NCBI RefSeq assembly: GCF_004363655.1
Contig: NZ_SNZH01000002.1
Location: 310,001 to 374,000, forward strand
Source of the DNA: Tahibacter aquaticus
Lineage (GTDB): Bacteria; Pseudomonadota; Gammaproteobacteria; Xanthomonadales; Rhodanobacteraceae
Length of the DNA: 64,000 nt
Direction: 5' to 3'
The notes beneath the pieces are model-generated. The model ran no database searches. It saw only the letters and a program-made list of their open reading frames with translations, and was not told the DNA's origin. This document shows, in pieces, positions 10,876 through 17,590 of the stretch (its first letter is position 1; each line of letters opens with the position of its first letter). The translations under genes were made by a program, and so were the position numbers.

Positions 10876-11787
10876 ATGAGTGTCTTCGCCTCCTTCGCCT
10901 TCGTACTGCTGCTGCTGGCCCTGGGCCGTACCCTGTCCTGGCGGCGGCTGGTTCCCGACAGCGCGCCCGACGCCCTGAACATCGTGGTGCTGTACATCTG
11001 CATGCCGGCCTCGATCCTGCTGCAGGTGCCCAAGCTGCAGTTCAGCAGCACGACCCTGAGCGTGGTGCTGGTGCCATGGCTGCTGTTGGGGTTCAGCACG
11101 CTGCTGGTGCTTGGCGCAGCGCGCTTGTGGCGCCTGCAGCGCGCCGACACGGCCGTGCTGCTGCTGGAAGTGCCCCTGGGTAATACCTCGTTCCTCGGCT
11201 ATGCGCTGGTGCCGGTACTGGCCAGCCATGCGGCCATGCCGTTTGCCGTGCTGTACGACCAGTTCGGCAGTTTCCTGATCCTTTCCACCTTCGGCCTCAG
11301 TGTCATCGCGGTGTATTCCGGCGGTGCGCGGCCATCGCCGGCCGTGGTGCTGGGACGGGTGATGCGCTTTCCGCCCTTCCTCGCCCTGGTGTTCGCGCTG
11401 ACCCTGATGCCGGCGCAGCCGCCGGAAGAAATCGTCAAGGTGCTGCAGCAGCTGGCCAATGCCATGTTGCCCATGGTCGGCCTGGCCCTGGGCATGCAGT
11501 TGCGCCTGCGCCTGCCGCGGGCGCAGCTGCTGCCGCTGGGGCTGGGCTTGTGCGGCAAGCTGCTGGTTGTGCCGGCACTGGCCTGGGCCTTGAGCCTGCT
11601 GCTGGGCCTGCATCCGGATGCGCGTGCGGCAGTGGTGCTGGAATCGGCCATGCCGCCGATGATCACGGCCGCGGCGCTGGCGGCCATGGCGCGGCTGTCG
11701 CCGGAACTGGGCTCGGCCCTGGTCGGTTACGGCGTGGTGCTGTCGATGCTGACCCTGCCGCTGTGGCGCTGGTGGCTGGGCTACTGA
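10876..11787 (+). CDS. AEC-family permease (auxin efflux carrier-type)
   Basis: 303 residues, almost wholly hydrophobic, with about 10 predicted membrane helices and short loops, typical of the AEC family of small organic-anion/amino-acid efflux carriers. Characteristic pieces are the early YICMPASIL segment, LEVPLGNTSFLG in the first half, and the ESAMPPMITAAALA segment in the second-half repeat. The substrate cannot be deduced. It lies 114 bases after speE on the same strand, with a GC-rich hairpin between them, so co-transcription is doubtful. A REP-like repeat pair follows it. Confidence 0.88.
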   Translation: MSVFASFAFVLLLLALGRTLSWRRLVPDSAPDALNIVVLYICMPASILLQVPKLQFSSTTLSVVLVPWLLLGFSTLLVLGAARLWRLQRADTAVLLLEVPLGNTSFLGYALVPVLASHAAMPFAVLYDQFGSFLILSTFGLSVIAVYSGGARPSPAVVLGRVMRFPPFLALVFALTLMPAQPPEEIVKVLQQLANAMLPMVGLALGMQLRLRLPRAQLLPLGLGLCGKLLVVPALAWALSLLLGLHPDARAAVVLESAMPPMITAAALAAMARLSPELGSALVGYGVVLSMLTLPLWRWWLGY

Positions 11788-11884
11788 AGCGGTTCGGGGC
11801 TGCGGCGCAAATCGACGTGCTTGTCGCGCTCTGCGCAAAACGCGGCATAGCCCAGCTGGCCACGAAAATGCCATCGACAGCGTA

Positions 11885-11979
11885 AGGTGCGATGAGCGAA
11901 TGCGAATTGCACAGCAAGGCCTTTCCGCCGGCTTCCATCGCCGGCAGACACGGCGCAATTCGCTTTGCTCATCGCGCCC
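11885..11979. repeat. REP-like palindrome pair (inverted, BIME-like)
   Basis: Two inverted copies (about 11885-11911 and 11953-11979) of the intergenic element whose core reads approximately GATGAGCGAAGCGAATTGC, separated by about 40 bases that contain a GCCGGC/GCCGGC hairpin. It sits between converging genes. Related copies occur near 21761, 27681, 33574 and 51706-51864. Confidence 0.75.
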
Positions 11980-12016
11980 CGCATGAAGCGTGTCTTTGCC
12001 TGGTTGGCCGCAAACG

Positions 12017-12044
12017 AAAAAGCCACGCGCGTAGGCGCGTGGCT
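12017..12044 (-). terminator. Intrinsic terminator of the cupredoxin gene
   Basis: Perfect 10-bp stem (12021-12030 with 12035-12044), loop GTAG. Read on the minus strand, the stem is followed by a run of T (the plus-strand A tract 12017-12021). It lies 32 bases beyond the cupredoxin stop codon. Confidence 0.8.
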
Positions 12045-12075
12045 TTGCTTCAGCAGTCGCTTGTCTGTCCTGGCG

Positions 12076-12855
12076 TTACGGACAGGTGGTGCCCTGCACC
12101 GTCGTCACGCGTTCCAGTGCCAGCGTGCCCGAGGCACTGAAGGCCGGGTCGGTCGAGGTCCATTGCACCTGGCCGGCGCTGCAGCTGGTGAAGGTGAAGG
12201 TCAGCGTGCCCCAGGGCGGGTTGGTGATCTGGGCCGGGTCGAAGTTCGGCGGGAAGCGGCCGCCGCGGCTCTTCACGGCCTGCATTTCGATGCGGTTGTT
12301 GGCGATGGTGCCGACGCCGAGTATCCAGACCTGGTTGCCGGCGTTGTCGAAGGTGAACCAGAACGCGGTGACGGTGGTGTCGTTGACCTTTTCCAGCTGG
12401 AAGCCATGGCCGCTCTGGGCCGGGTTGAACCAGTTGCCGCTGACGCCGGTACCGATGGAGAACGTCGGCGTGTCGTTCGGCTGCACGATGATCTTGCCGG
12501 ACATGCCCGCTCCGCCGGGACCGCCGTGGGCGGTGCAGTAGTAGCCGACCGTGCCGACCGTATCGAAGGTCAGGGTCTGGCTCCATTCGCCGGAAGCGGG
12601 CGCGCCGCCGCTGGTATAGCCTTCGCGATAGCAGTCGGTGGCACAGCGGAAGCTGCCGTCGTCGGCAGCAACATTGTGGAAACCGCCTGCATTGCGAAAT
12701 GTGACCGTATCGCCGGCCTTGATCGTCAGCGACGACGGCGAGTAGCCATTGCCCGCTGCGCCACCGACGGTGACCACGTGATTGGCGGCCGAGGCCAGCC
12801 AGGTGCTTAGCAGCAGGCAAGTGCCTGCCAGGTATTGAACGATTCGCCGGTTCAT
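12076..12855 (-). CDS. Secreted two-domain cupredoxin with C-terminal 'NPAQSGHGF' domain
   Basis: 259 residues from the ATG at 12855, chosen because it has a GGAG ribosome site and starts a signal peptide ending ASAA. Residues about 25-127 form a plastocyanin/azurin-like domain with a complete type 1 copper set: His60 (GGFHNV), Cys107, His110 and Met118 (YYCTAH...GMSG). Residues about 137-259 are a domain (NWFNPAQSGHGFQLE, then WFTFDNAGNQVWILG, ending in a Cys near the C-terminus) that I know from many secreted Xanthomonadales proteins; its function is unknown. It is a paralogue of the cupredoxin at 20218 in the electron-transfer operon, so it may be an accessory electron carrier, though it is on the opposite strand with its own terminator. 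Confidence 0.85.
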   Translation of the reverse strand: MNRRIVQYLAGTCLLLSTWLASAANHVVTVGGAAGNGYSPSSLTIKAGDTVTFRNAGGFHNVAADDGSFRCATDCYREGYTSGGAPASGEWSQTLTFDTVGTVGYYCTAHGGPGGAGMSGKIIVQPNDTPTFSIGTGVSGNWFNPAQSGHGFQLEKVNDTTVTAFWFTFDNAGNQVWILGVGTIANNRIEMQAVKSRGGRFPPNFDPAQITNPPWGTLTFTFTSCSAGQVQWTSTDPAFSASGTLALERVTTVQGTTCP

Positions 12856-13026
12856 CGTGGAAATCTCCGTAGTTGCGGCGCGCGCAGCGGCGCGGCCTTC
12901 AGTCGCGATCAGGTCATGGTCAACCGGCGCGCAATGGCGCTGGTTGCAGGACGTGAGTACCGGCAACGGGAGAAACGGTTGCATGAATGCGGCGGCGGAC
13001 AGGGCAGAGCCGCTGGCGTCGGCGCC

Positions 13027-13734
13027 TCAGAAGTTCCAGACCAGCGTGGTGACCCAGCGGTTGCGTTCGCTCGATCCGGTGTTGTAACGCAGCGCTCCCC
13101 GCGTGGCCAGCAGCAGCGAAGAGTAAATGTGTACATCGCCGATGCCGTAGCTCAGGCCGGCACTGCCGTAGGAATAGTTCAGATCGGCCTTGTGCACGCG
13201 GGCAAGGCCCAGGCCGAAATGGGCGGCCAGACGGCCACGAATCGGCTGGTTGTAGCTGAGTTCTGCGGCGGCCGCGAAGCCGGTGGCGGCGCCGCGGTAG
13301 GTAAAGATGCCCGGGGTATCGGGCGACAGAGCCAGCGAAAGGCGCCAGCGGCCGCGCCAGCCGACCGCGGCAGTGAGTTCGTTGTAGTTGAGTTCGTCGC
13401 GCCAGATATTCGACGGTGACTCGTAATGCATCAGCCCCAGCTTGGCCGACCAGTCCTCGTCCAGCTGCCAGCGCCGGTCCAGATATACGGTGTACTGCAC
13501 GCCGGCGTCCTGGAAGCGCGGCTTCTCCCGCGATGCGCCGATACCGGCGGTCCAGCGCCCATCGACGCTGTAGTGCAGGTCGGCCAGCCAGGCGGGCTCG
13601 CCGGAACTCAACGATACGCCGCGGTATACATTGTCGCTGCCATAGCCCAGTGCTCCCCCCCAGCCCTGGGCAAGGACCAGTGAAGGTACGGCGGCGAACA
13701 ACAGTGCAATCAACCGTACCCCAGGACCTGGCAT
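13027..13734 (-). CDS. TorF-family putative outer-membrane beta-barrel protein
   Basis: 235 residues with a signal peptide (cut after about LVLAQ). The rest alternates short amphipathic strands and turns and ends in an aromatic residue (LVWNF), typical of outer-membrane barrels. The pattern GSDNVYRGVSLSSGEPAW near the N-terminus matches the TIGR02001/TorF family of proteobacterial outer-membrane proteins, whose role is poorly known. It lies upstream of, and divergent from, the sigma factor that heads the cytochrome operon, and on the same strand as the two-domain cupredoxin. An envelope role linked to that operon is possible but unproven. Confidence 0.75.
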   Translation of the reverse strand: MPGPGVRLIALLFAAVPSLVLAQGWGGALGYGSDNVYRGVSLSSGEPAWLADLHYSVDGRWTAGIGASREKPRFQDAGVQYTVYLDRRWQLDEDWSAKLGLMHYESPSNIWRDELNYNELTAAVGWRGRWRLSLALSPDTPGIFTYRGAATGFAAAAELSYNQPIRGRLAAHFGLGLARVHKADLNYSYGSAGLSYGIGDVHIYSSLLLATRGALRYNTGSSERNRWVTTLVWNF

Positions 13735-13899
13735 AGCGCAGAATCTGCCTGCATTGAGCGAATTCGAAGAAGGAAGTTATACCGATTTCGCCGCGGCGAT
13801 TGCGCTGACAATCACGCCGGGGAGGAAATACGGACGGGGCGCAACCATTTCCCGCTGGGCGGGCACTCACAGCATCGAACCCCTGCGCAAGCCTAGCCG

Positions 13900-14523
13900 A
13901 TGAAGCCGACGCCTGACGACCAGCCAGTACGCAGCGAGGTCCGTCCCGACAACGAGACAGACCTGCGCGACCGTGCCTGGCTCGGTGCGGTAGCGCGGGG
14001 CGACCGGGCGGCTTTCGAGCGTCTGTACCTGGCGCACCAGCCGGCGCTGGCGCGTTTCATCGCGCGCCATTCCTCGCGCCGCGACCTGATCGACGAAATC
14101 ATCAACGATGCATTCTGGGTGGTATGGCGCAAGGCGGCGGAATTCCGTGGCGACTCCAAAGTGGCCACCTGGATCATCGGCATCGCTTACCGCTGCATGC
14201 TCAAGGCGCTGCGCAGCAACAACCTGCCGGCCGAAGCCGAGAGCGAAACCGTGCTGGACGAAGCACTGGCCGATTTCAGCAGCGAAGCCGAGCAGCGCGA
14301 ACTGCGCGACTGGGTAAGGCGTGGCCTGTCCCTGCTGGCGCCGGAGCAGCGCATGACCATGGAGCTGGCCTATTTCCTCGGCCAGTCCTGCGACGAAATT
14401 GCCGCCATCATGAATTGCGCCAGCGGCACGGTGAAGGCACGCATGTTCCATGCGCGCCTGCGCCTGCGCAATTCGCTGCCGGCCCTCGGCGGCGACGCGG
14501 CCCATCACTTCGCGCGGAAATGA
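13900..14523 (+). CDS. ECF-type RNA polymerase sigma factor
   Basis: 207 residues. Region 2 (about residues 37-95) has the core-binding DEIINDAFWVVWRKA and the -10 recognition segment ATWIIGIAYR. Region 4 (about 148-197) has the LLAPEQR entry and the helix-turn-helix SCDEIAAIMNCASGTVKARMFHAR. There is no region 3, so it is an ECF sigma. The next gene, 4 bases on, is a zinc-finger anti-sigma factor, and the run continues without break into the decahaem cytochrome operon. The simplest reading is that this sigma drives its own operon in response to an envelope signal. Confidence 0.93.
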   Translation: MKPTPDDQPVRSEVRPDNETDLRDRAWLGAVARGDRAAFERLYLAHQPALARFIARHSSRRDLIDEIINDAFWVVWRKAAEFRGDSKVATWIIGIAYRCMLKALRSNNLPAEAESETVLDEALADFSSEAEQRELRDWVRRGLSLLAPEQRMTMELAYFLGQSCDEIAAIMNCASGTVKARMFHARLRLRNSLPALGGDAAHHFARK

Positions 14524-14527
14524 CAGC

Positions 14528-15181
14528 ATGAATCACGACACCACTCCGCACAGCCAGATCTGGGAACTGATTCCCTGGGTTGCCAACGGCACTGCCACGC
14601 CGGCACAGCAGCAGCGTGTGCAGGAACACCTGCGCGACTGCAGCGACTGCCGCGACGAATACGCCCAGCAATGCCGTTTCCTGGCCGGCATGCAGCTCGA
14701 CGATGACGCGCCGCCGGCAGCCGAACCAGCGCTGCGCCGGCTGATGCAGCGCATCGATGCGGCCGAACCCGCCATCCTGCCGGCGCCGTCTGCGCCGGCG
14801 CGTTTGGCCGCACGTGCGGTGCCCTGGCTGGCTGCCGCCGTGGTGGTACAGGCCATCGGCCTGGCCCTGCTCGGCAGCGCGCTGGTGCAGCGCCCGCCGG
14901 CAACCCGCGCCGACTACGTCACCCTGAGCCAGGCGCCGGCCAGCGAGCGCGCCGCCGTACGCCTGGTTGCCGCGCCGGAAATGGATCTGGCCAGCCTGCG
15001 CCGGGTGCTTGGCGAAACCGGCCTGCATATCGTGCAGAGCAATGCCGACAACAGCATCTTCGGCCTGGCACCGGCACGCACTGCGCCGGCCGTGGATGTC
15101 GCCGAAGCGATTGCGCGCCTGCGCCGCGAACCCGGCGTGCTGCTGGCCGAGCCGGCCGCCGGCACGGCGGCACTGCACTGA
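14528..15181 (+). CDS. Membrane zinc-finger anti-sigma factor with subtilase-propeptide-like periplasmic domain
   Basis: 217 residues from the ATG at 14528 (4 bases after the sigma gene). The cytoplasmic part has the zf-HC2 pattern His34-x3-Cys38-x2-Cys41, the standard sigma-binding ZAS fold. One membrane helix spans about residues 96-119. The periplasmic remainder (about 122-217) ends in AIARLRREPGVLLAEP, which resembles LARLNRDRRVRLAQP in the propeptide of the next gene, a subtilase: both look like the end of an I9-type inhibitor fold. By family knowledge it would hold the sigma at the membrane until released. I infer that the periplasmic domain is an inhibitor or bait for the neighbouring protease. 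Confidence 0.85.
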   Translation: MNHDTTPHSQIWELIPWVANGTATPAQQQRVQEHLRDCSDCRDEYAQQCRFLAGMQLDDDAPPAAEPALRRLMQRIDAAEPAILPAPSAPARLAARAVPWLAAAVVVQAIGLALLGSALVQRPPATRADYVTLSQAPASERAAVRLVAAPEMDLASLRRVLGETGLHIVQSNADNSIFGLAPARTAPAVDVAEAIARLRREPGVLLAEPAAGTAALH

Positions 15182-15189
15182 GGCCGGCC

Positions 15190-16503
15190 ATGACCATCAC
15201 TCTGCGCTCGCGCTATGCCCTGGTCCGCTGGCTGGGCCTGTGGCTGCTGCTGTTGCCGCTGCTGGCAGGCGCCCAGGGTGCAGCACCGGACTGGTCGGCT
15301 GGCTATGACGCTACGCGCATGATCGTGATCGCGGTGGCGAACAAGCCCGAACCTTCGCCTGCGGCCGGCGCCACGCCGCGCGGCTACGATGCCCTGCCCA
15401 GCTATGCCGGCAGCGAGCGGGCGAACGGCCTGGCGGCCAAGATCGCTGCGGAATACGGCCTGCAGGAAATCTCGGCCTGGACCATAGAGCCGCTGCGCCT
15501 GCGCTGCCTGGTCTATCTGTTGCCGCCGTCGGCCGATCGCGACGAGACCCTGGCGCGGCTCAACCGCGACCGCCGCGTACGCCTGGCCCAGCCGCTGCAG
15601 GAGTTCGACACCCTGAGCCTGCCCACCGCGGCGCCGCCGGGCGCGCAGTACAACGACCCCTATCTTTCGCTGCAGCACAATTTTTCCACCATTGCCGCGG
15701 CGGACGCACAGCGCTGGACGCGCGGCGAGGGCGTCGAGATCGCCCTGATCGACACCGGCCTGGATGCCGATCACCCGGACCTGGCCGGGCGCATCGCCGG
15801 CCAGCGCAATTTCGTCGGCAACGTAGCCGTATCGGCGGCGGAACGCCACGGCACCGAAGTCGCGGGTGTCATCTCCGCCGTGGCGGACAACAAATTGGGC
15901 ATTGTAGGCATTGCACCGAATGCAAAATTGTTCGCCTATCGCGCCTGCTGGTCGCTGCCGGGACAGGCGGCCGGCGCACGCTGCAACTCCTATACGCTGG
16001 CCCTGGCACTGGGTGCGGCGATTGCGTCGAACGCGCGCATCATCAACCTGAGCCTGGGCGGACCGGCCGATCCGCTGCTGCAGCAACTGCTGCAGCATGC
16101 GGTGCGCCACGGCGCCATCGTCGTCGGCGCGGTGCCGCCGGACCGGCGCATGGACGGCTTTCCGGTCGGCGTGCCCGGCGTGATCGCCGTGGCGTCGGCG
16201 GAAGATCCCAGGCCCGACGCACCAGCCCTGGCTGCGCCGGGGCGCGACATTCTCACGCTGGAACCGGGCGGCAGCTTCGACTATGCCTCGGGCAGCTCGC
16301 TTGCGACGGCGCAGGTCACCGGCGCCATCGCCCTGCTGCTGGCGCTCAAGCCTGGCCAGGATGCTGCGGGGCTGTACGCCTTGTTGAGCAGTACCCAGAA
16401 AAGCGCCGGCGCGCCGATCGACATCTGCGCCGCTGTTGCGCGCATAGATCCGGATGGCGGGTTTTGCGCCCCGGCCACGCTCGACCGCAAGCCGGACCAC
16501 TGA
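15190..16503 (+). CDS. Secreted S8-family serine peptidase (subtilase)
   Basis: 437 residues with an N-terminal signal segment (about 1-28), a propeptide-like region (about 40-140) and a peptidase domain (about 165-405). The catalytic triad is visible: Asp188 (ALIDTGLD), His220 (RHGTEVAGV) and Ser370 (SGSSLATAQ). The oxyanion-hole Asn usual in AAGN is not seen; the equivalent stretch reads VVGAVPPD, so activity may be altered. It sits 8 bases after the anti-sigma gene and 4 bases before the decahaem cytochrome gene. Likely roles, by inference, are regulated cleavage of the anti-sigma factor or maturation of exported operon products. Confidence 0.9.
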   Translation: MTITLRSRYALVRWLGLWLLLLPLLAGAQGAAPDWSAGYDATRMIVIAVANKPEPSPAAGATPRGYDALPSYAGSERANGLAAKIAAEYGLQEISAWTIEPLRLRCLVYLLPPSADRDETLARLNRDRRVRLAQPLQEFDTLSLPTAAPPGAQYNDPYLSLQHNFSTIAAADAQRWTRGEGVEIALIDTGLDADHPDLAGRIAGQRNFVGNVAVSAAERHGTEVAGVISAVADNKLGIVGIAPNAKLFAYRACWSLPGQAAGARCNSYTLALALGAAIASNARIINLSLGGPADPLLQQLLQHAVRHGAIVVGAVPPDRRMDGFPVGVPGVIAVASAEDPRPDAPALAAPGRDILTLEPGGSFDYASGSSLATAQVTGAIALLLALKPGQDAAGLYALLSSTQKSAGAPIDICAAVARIDPDGGFCAPATLDRKPDH

Positions 16504-16507
16504 AGCC

Positions 16508-17575
16508 ATGACCGTTCCCCTGCACACGCCCACCCCGATCGGCACGCGTGTCGTAGCCCTGTGCCTGCTGATGCTGCTGAGCCAGTGGGCCTGGGCGCAA
16601 CAGGACCGCGCCGCCTTCGCACAGAGCCTGCCGTCGTCGGATTTTTCCGGCAGCGACGTGGCCGCGAGCACACGCCGTTTCCTGGCGGCGCCGGGCTTTG
16701 CCCGTGCCCGCGTGGCGGAAAATCCGCTGGCGCCGGGAGCTACGCCGGTCGGCGAGAAAACCTGTATCGCCTGCCACCAGCTGGAGAGCGATCACTTCAC
16801 CCACACCCTGCACGCACTGGGCCTGCATGCGGCGGCCAAGGCCGATCCGGCAATTCCGGTGTGCGAAACCTGCCACGGACCGGGTTCGGCGCATGCGCAG
16901 GAGCCGGCCGGGAAAGGCCTGATCATCGGCTATACGCGCAAGTCGGCCACGCCGATTGCGCTGCAGACGCGCACCTGCCTGACCTGCCACGAAGGCGGCG
17001 CCCGCGATCACTGGCTGGGTTCCATCCACCAGCGCAACGATCTTTCCTGCAGCGACTGCCACAACCCGATGGCGAAGTTTTCCGCCGACGGCCTGCTCGC
17101 GCGCCGCTCGATCAACGATACCTGTGCACAATGTCACAATGATGTGAAGCAGCAGTTCGGCCGCCGTTCGCACATGCCGCTGCAGGAAGGGCAGATGAGC
17201 TGTGTCGACTGCCACAATCCACACGGCTCGCTGACGGCGCCGCTGCTCAAGACCGCAACCGTCAACGAAACCTGCTACCAGTGCCACGCGGAGAAACGCG
17301 GGCCTTTCCTGTTCGAGCATGCGCCGGTGCGCGACAGCTGCCTCAACTGCCACACGCCGCACGGTTCGAATCAGCACGCGCTGCTGGTCGCGCCGCTGCC
17401 CTTGCTGTGCCAGCAGTGCCACAGCCAGCTCGGCCATCCGAACGATCTGCACACACCGGCCTCGCTGGCCAATGGCGCGCACCCGGACGAACGCCTGATG
17501 GGCCGCGCCTGCCTTACCTGTCATGCGCAGATCCACGGGTCCAACGCGCCTTCGGGCCCGAAATTCCATGAATAG
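16508..17575 (+). CDS. DmsE/MtrA/PioA-type periplasmic decahaem c-type cytochrome
   Basis: 355 residues from the ATG at 16508, which opens a clear signal peptide ending AWAQ. Ten CxxCH haem sites are present (first Cys at residues 86, 119, 147, 171, 196, 222, 246, 268, 291 and 325), the exact number for the DmsE/MtrA family. These proteins sit inside an MtrB/PioB barrel and carry electrons across the outer membrane. The porin gene follows 15 bases later. No outer-surface MtrC-type cytochrome is encoded nearby, which resembles the iron-oxidising PioAB and MtoAB systems more than the metal-reducing Mtr system. Direction of electron flow is inference. Confidence 0.95.
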   Translation: MTVPLHTPTPIGTRVVALCLLMLLSQWAWAQQDRAAFAQSLPSSDFSGSDVAASTRRFLAAPGFARARVAENPLAPGATPVGEKTCIACHQLESDHFTHTLHALGLHAAAKADPAIPVCETCHGPGSAHAQEPAGKGLIIGYTRKSATPIALQTRTCLTCHEGGARDHWLGSIHQRNDLSCSDCHNPMAKFSADGLLARRSINDTCAQCHNDVKQQFGRRSHMPLQEGQMSCVDCHNPHGSLTAPLLKTATVNETCYQCHAEKRGPFLFEHAPVRDSCLNCHTPHGSNQHALLVAPLPLLCQQCHSQLGHPNDLHTPASLANGAHPDERLMGRACLTCHAQIHGSNAPSGPKFHE

Positions 17576-17590
17576 CCAGGGAGCCAGGCC

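Noticed and set aside
13772-13800. GGAAGTT as a possible -35 of an ECF-type autoregulated promoter before the sigma gene
   Set aside because: No matching -10 at 15-17 bases could be found and a 7-base match is weak, so it is not listed as a promoter.
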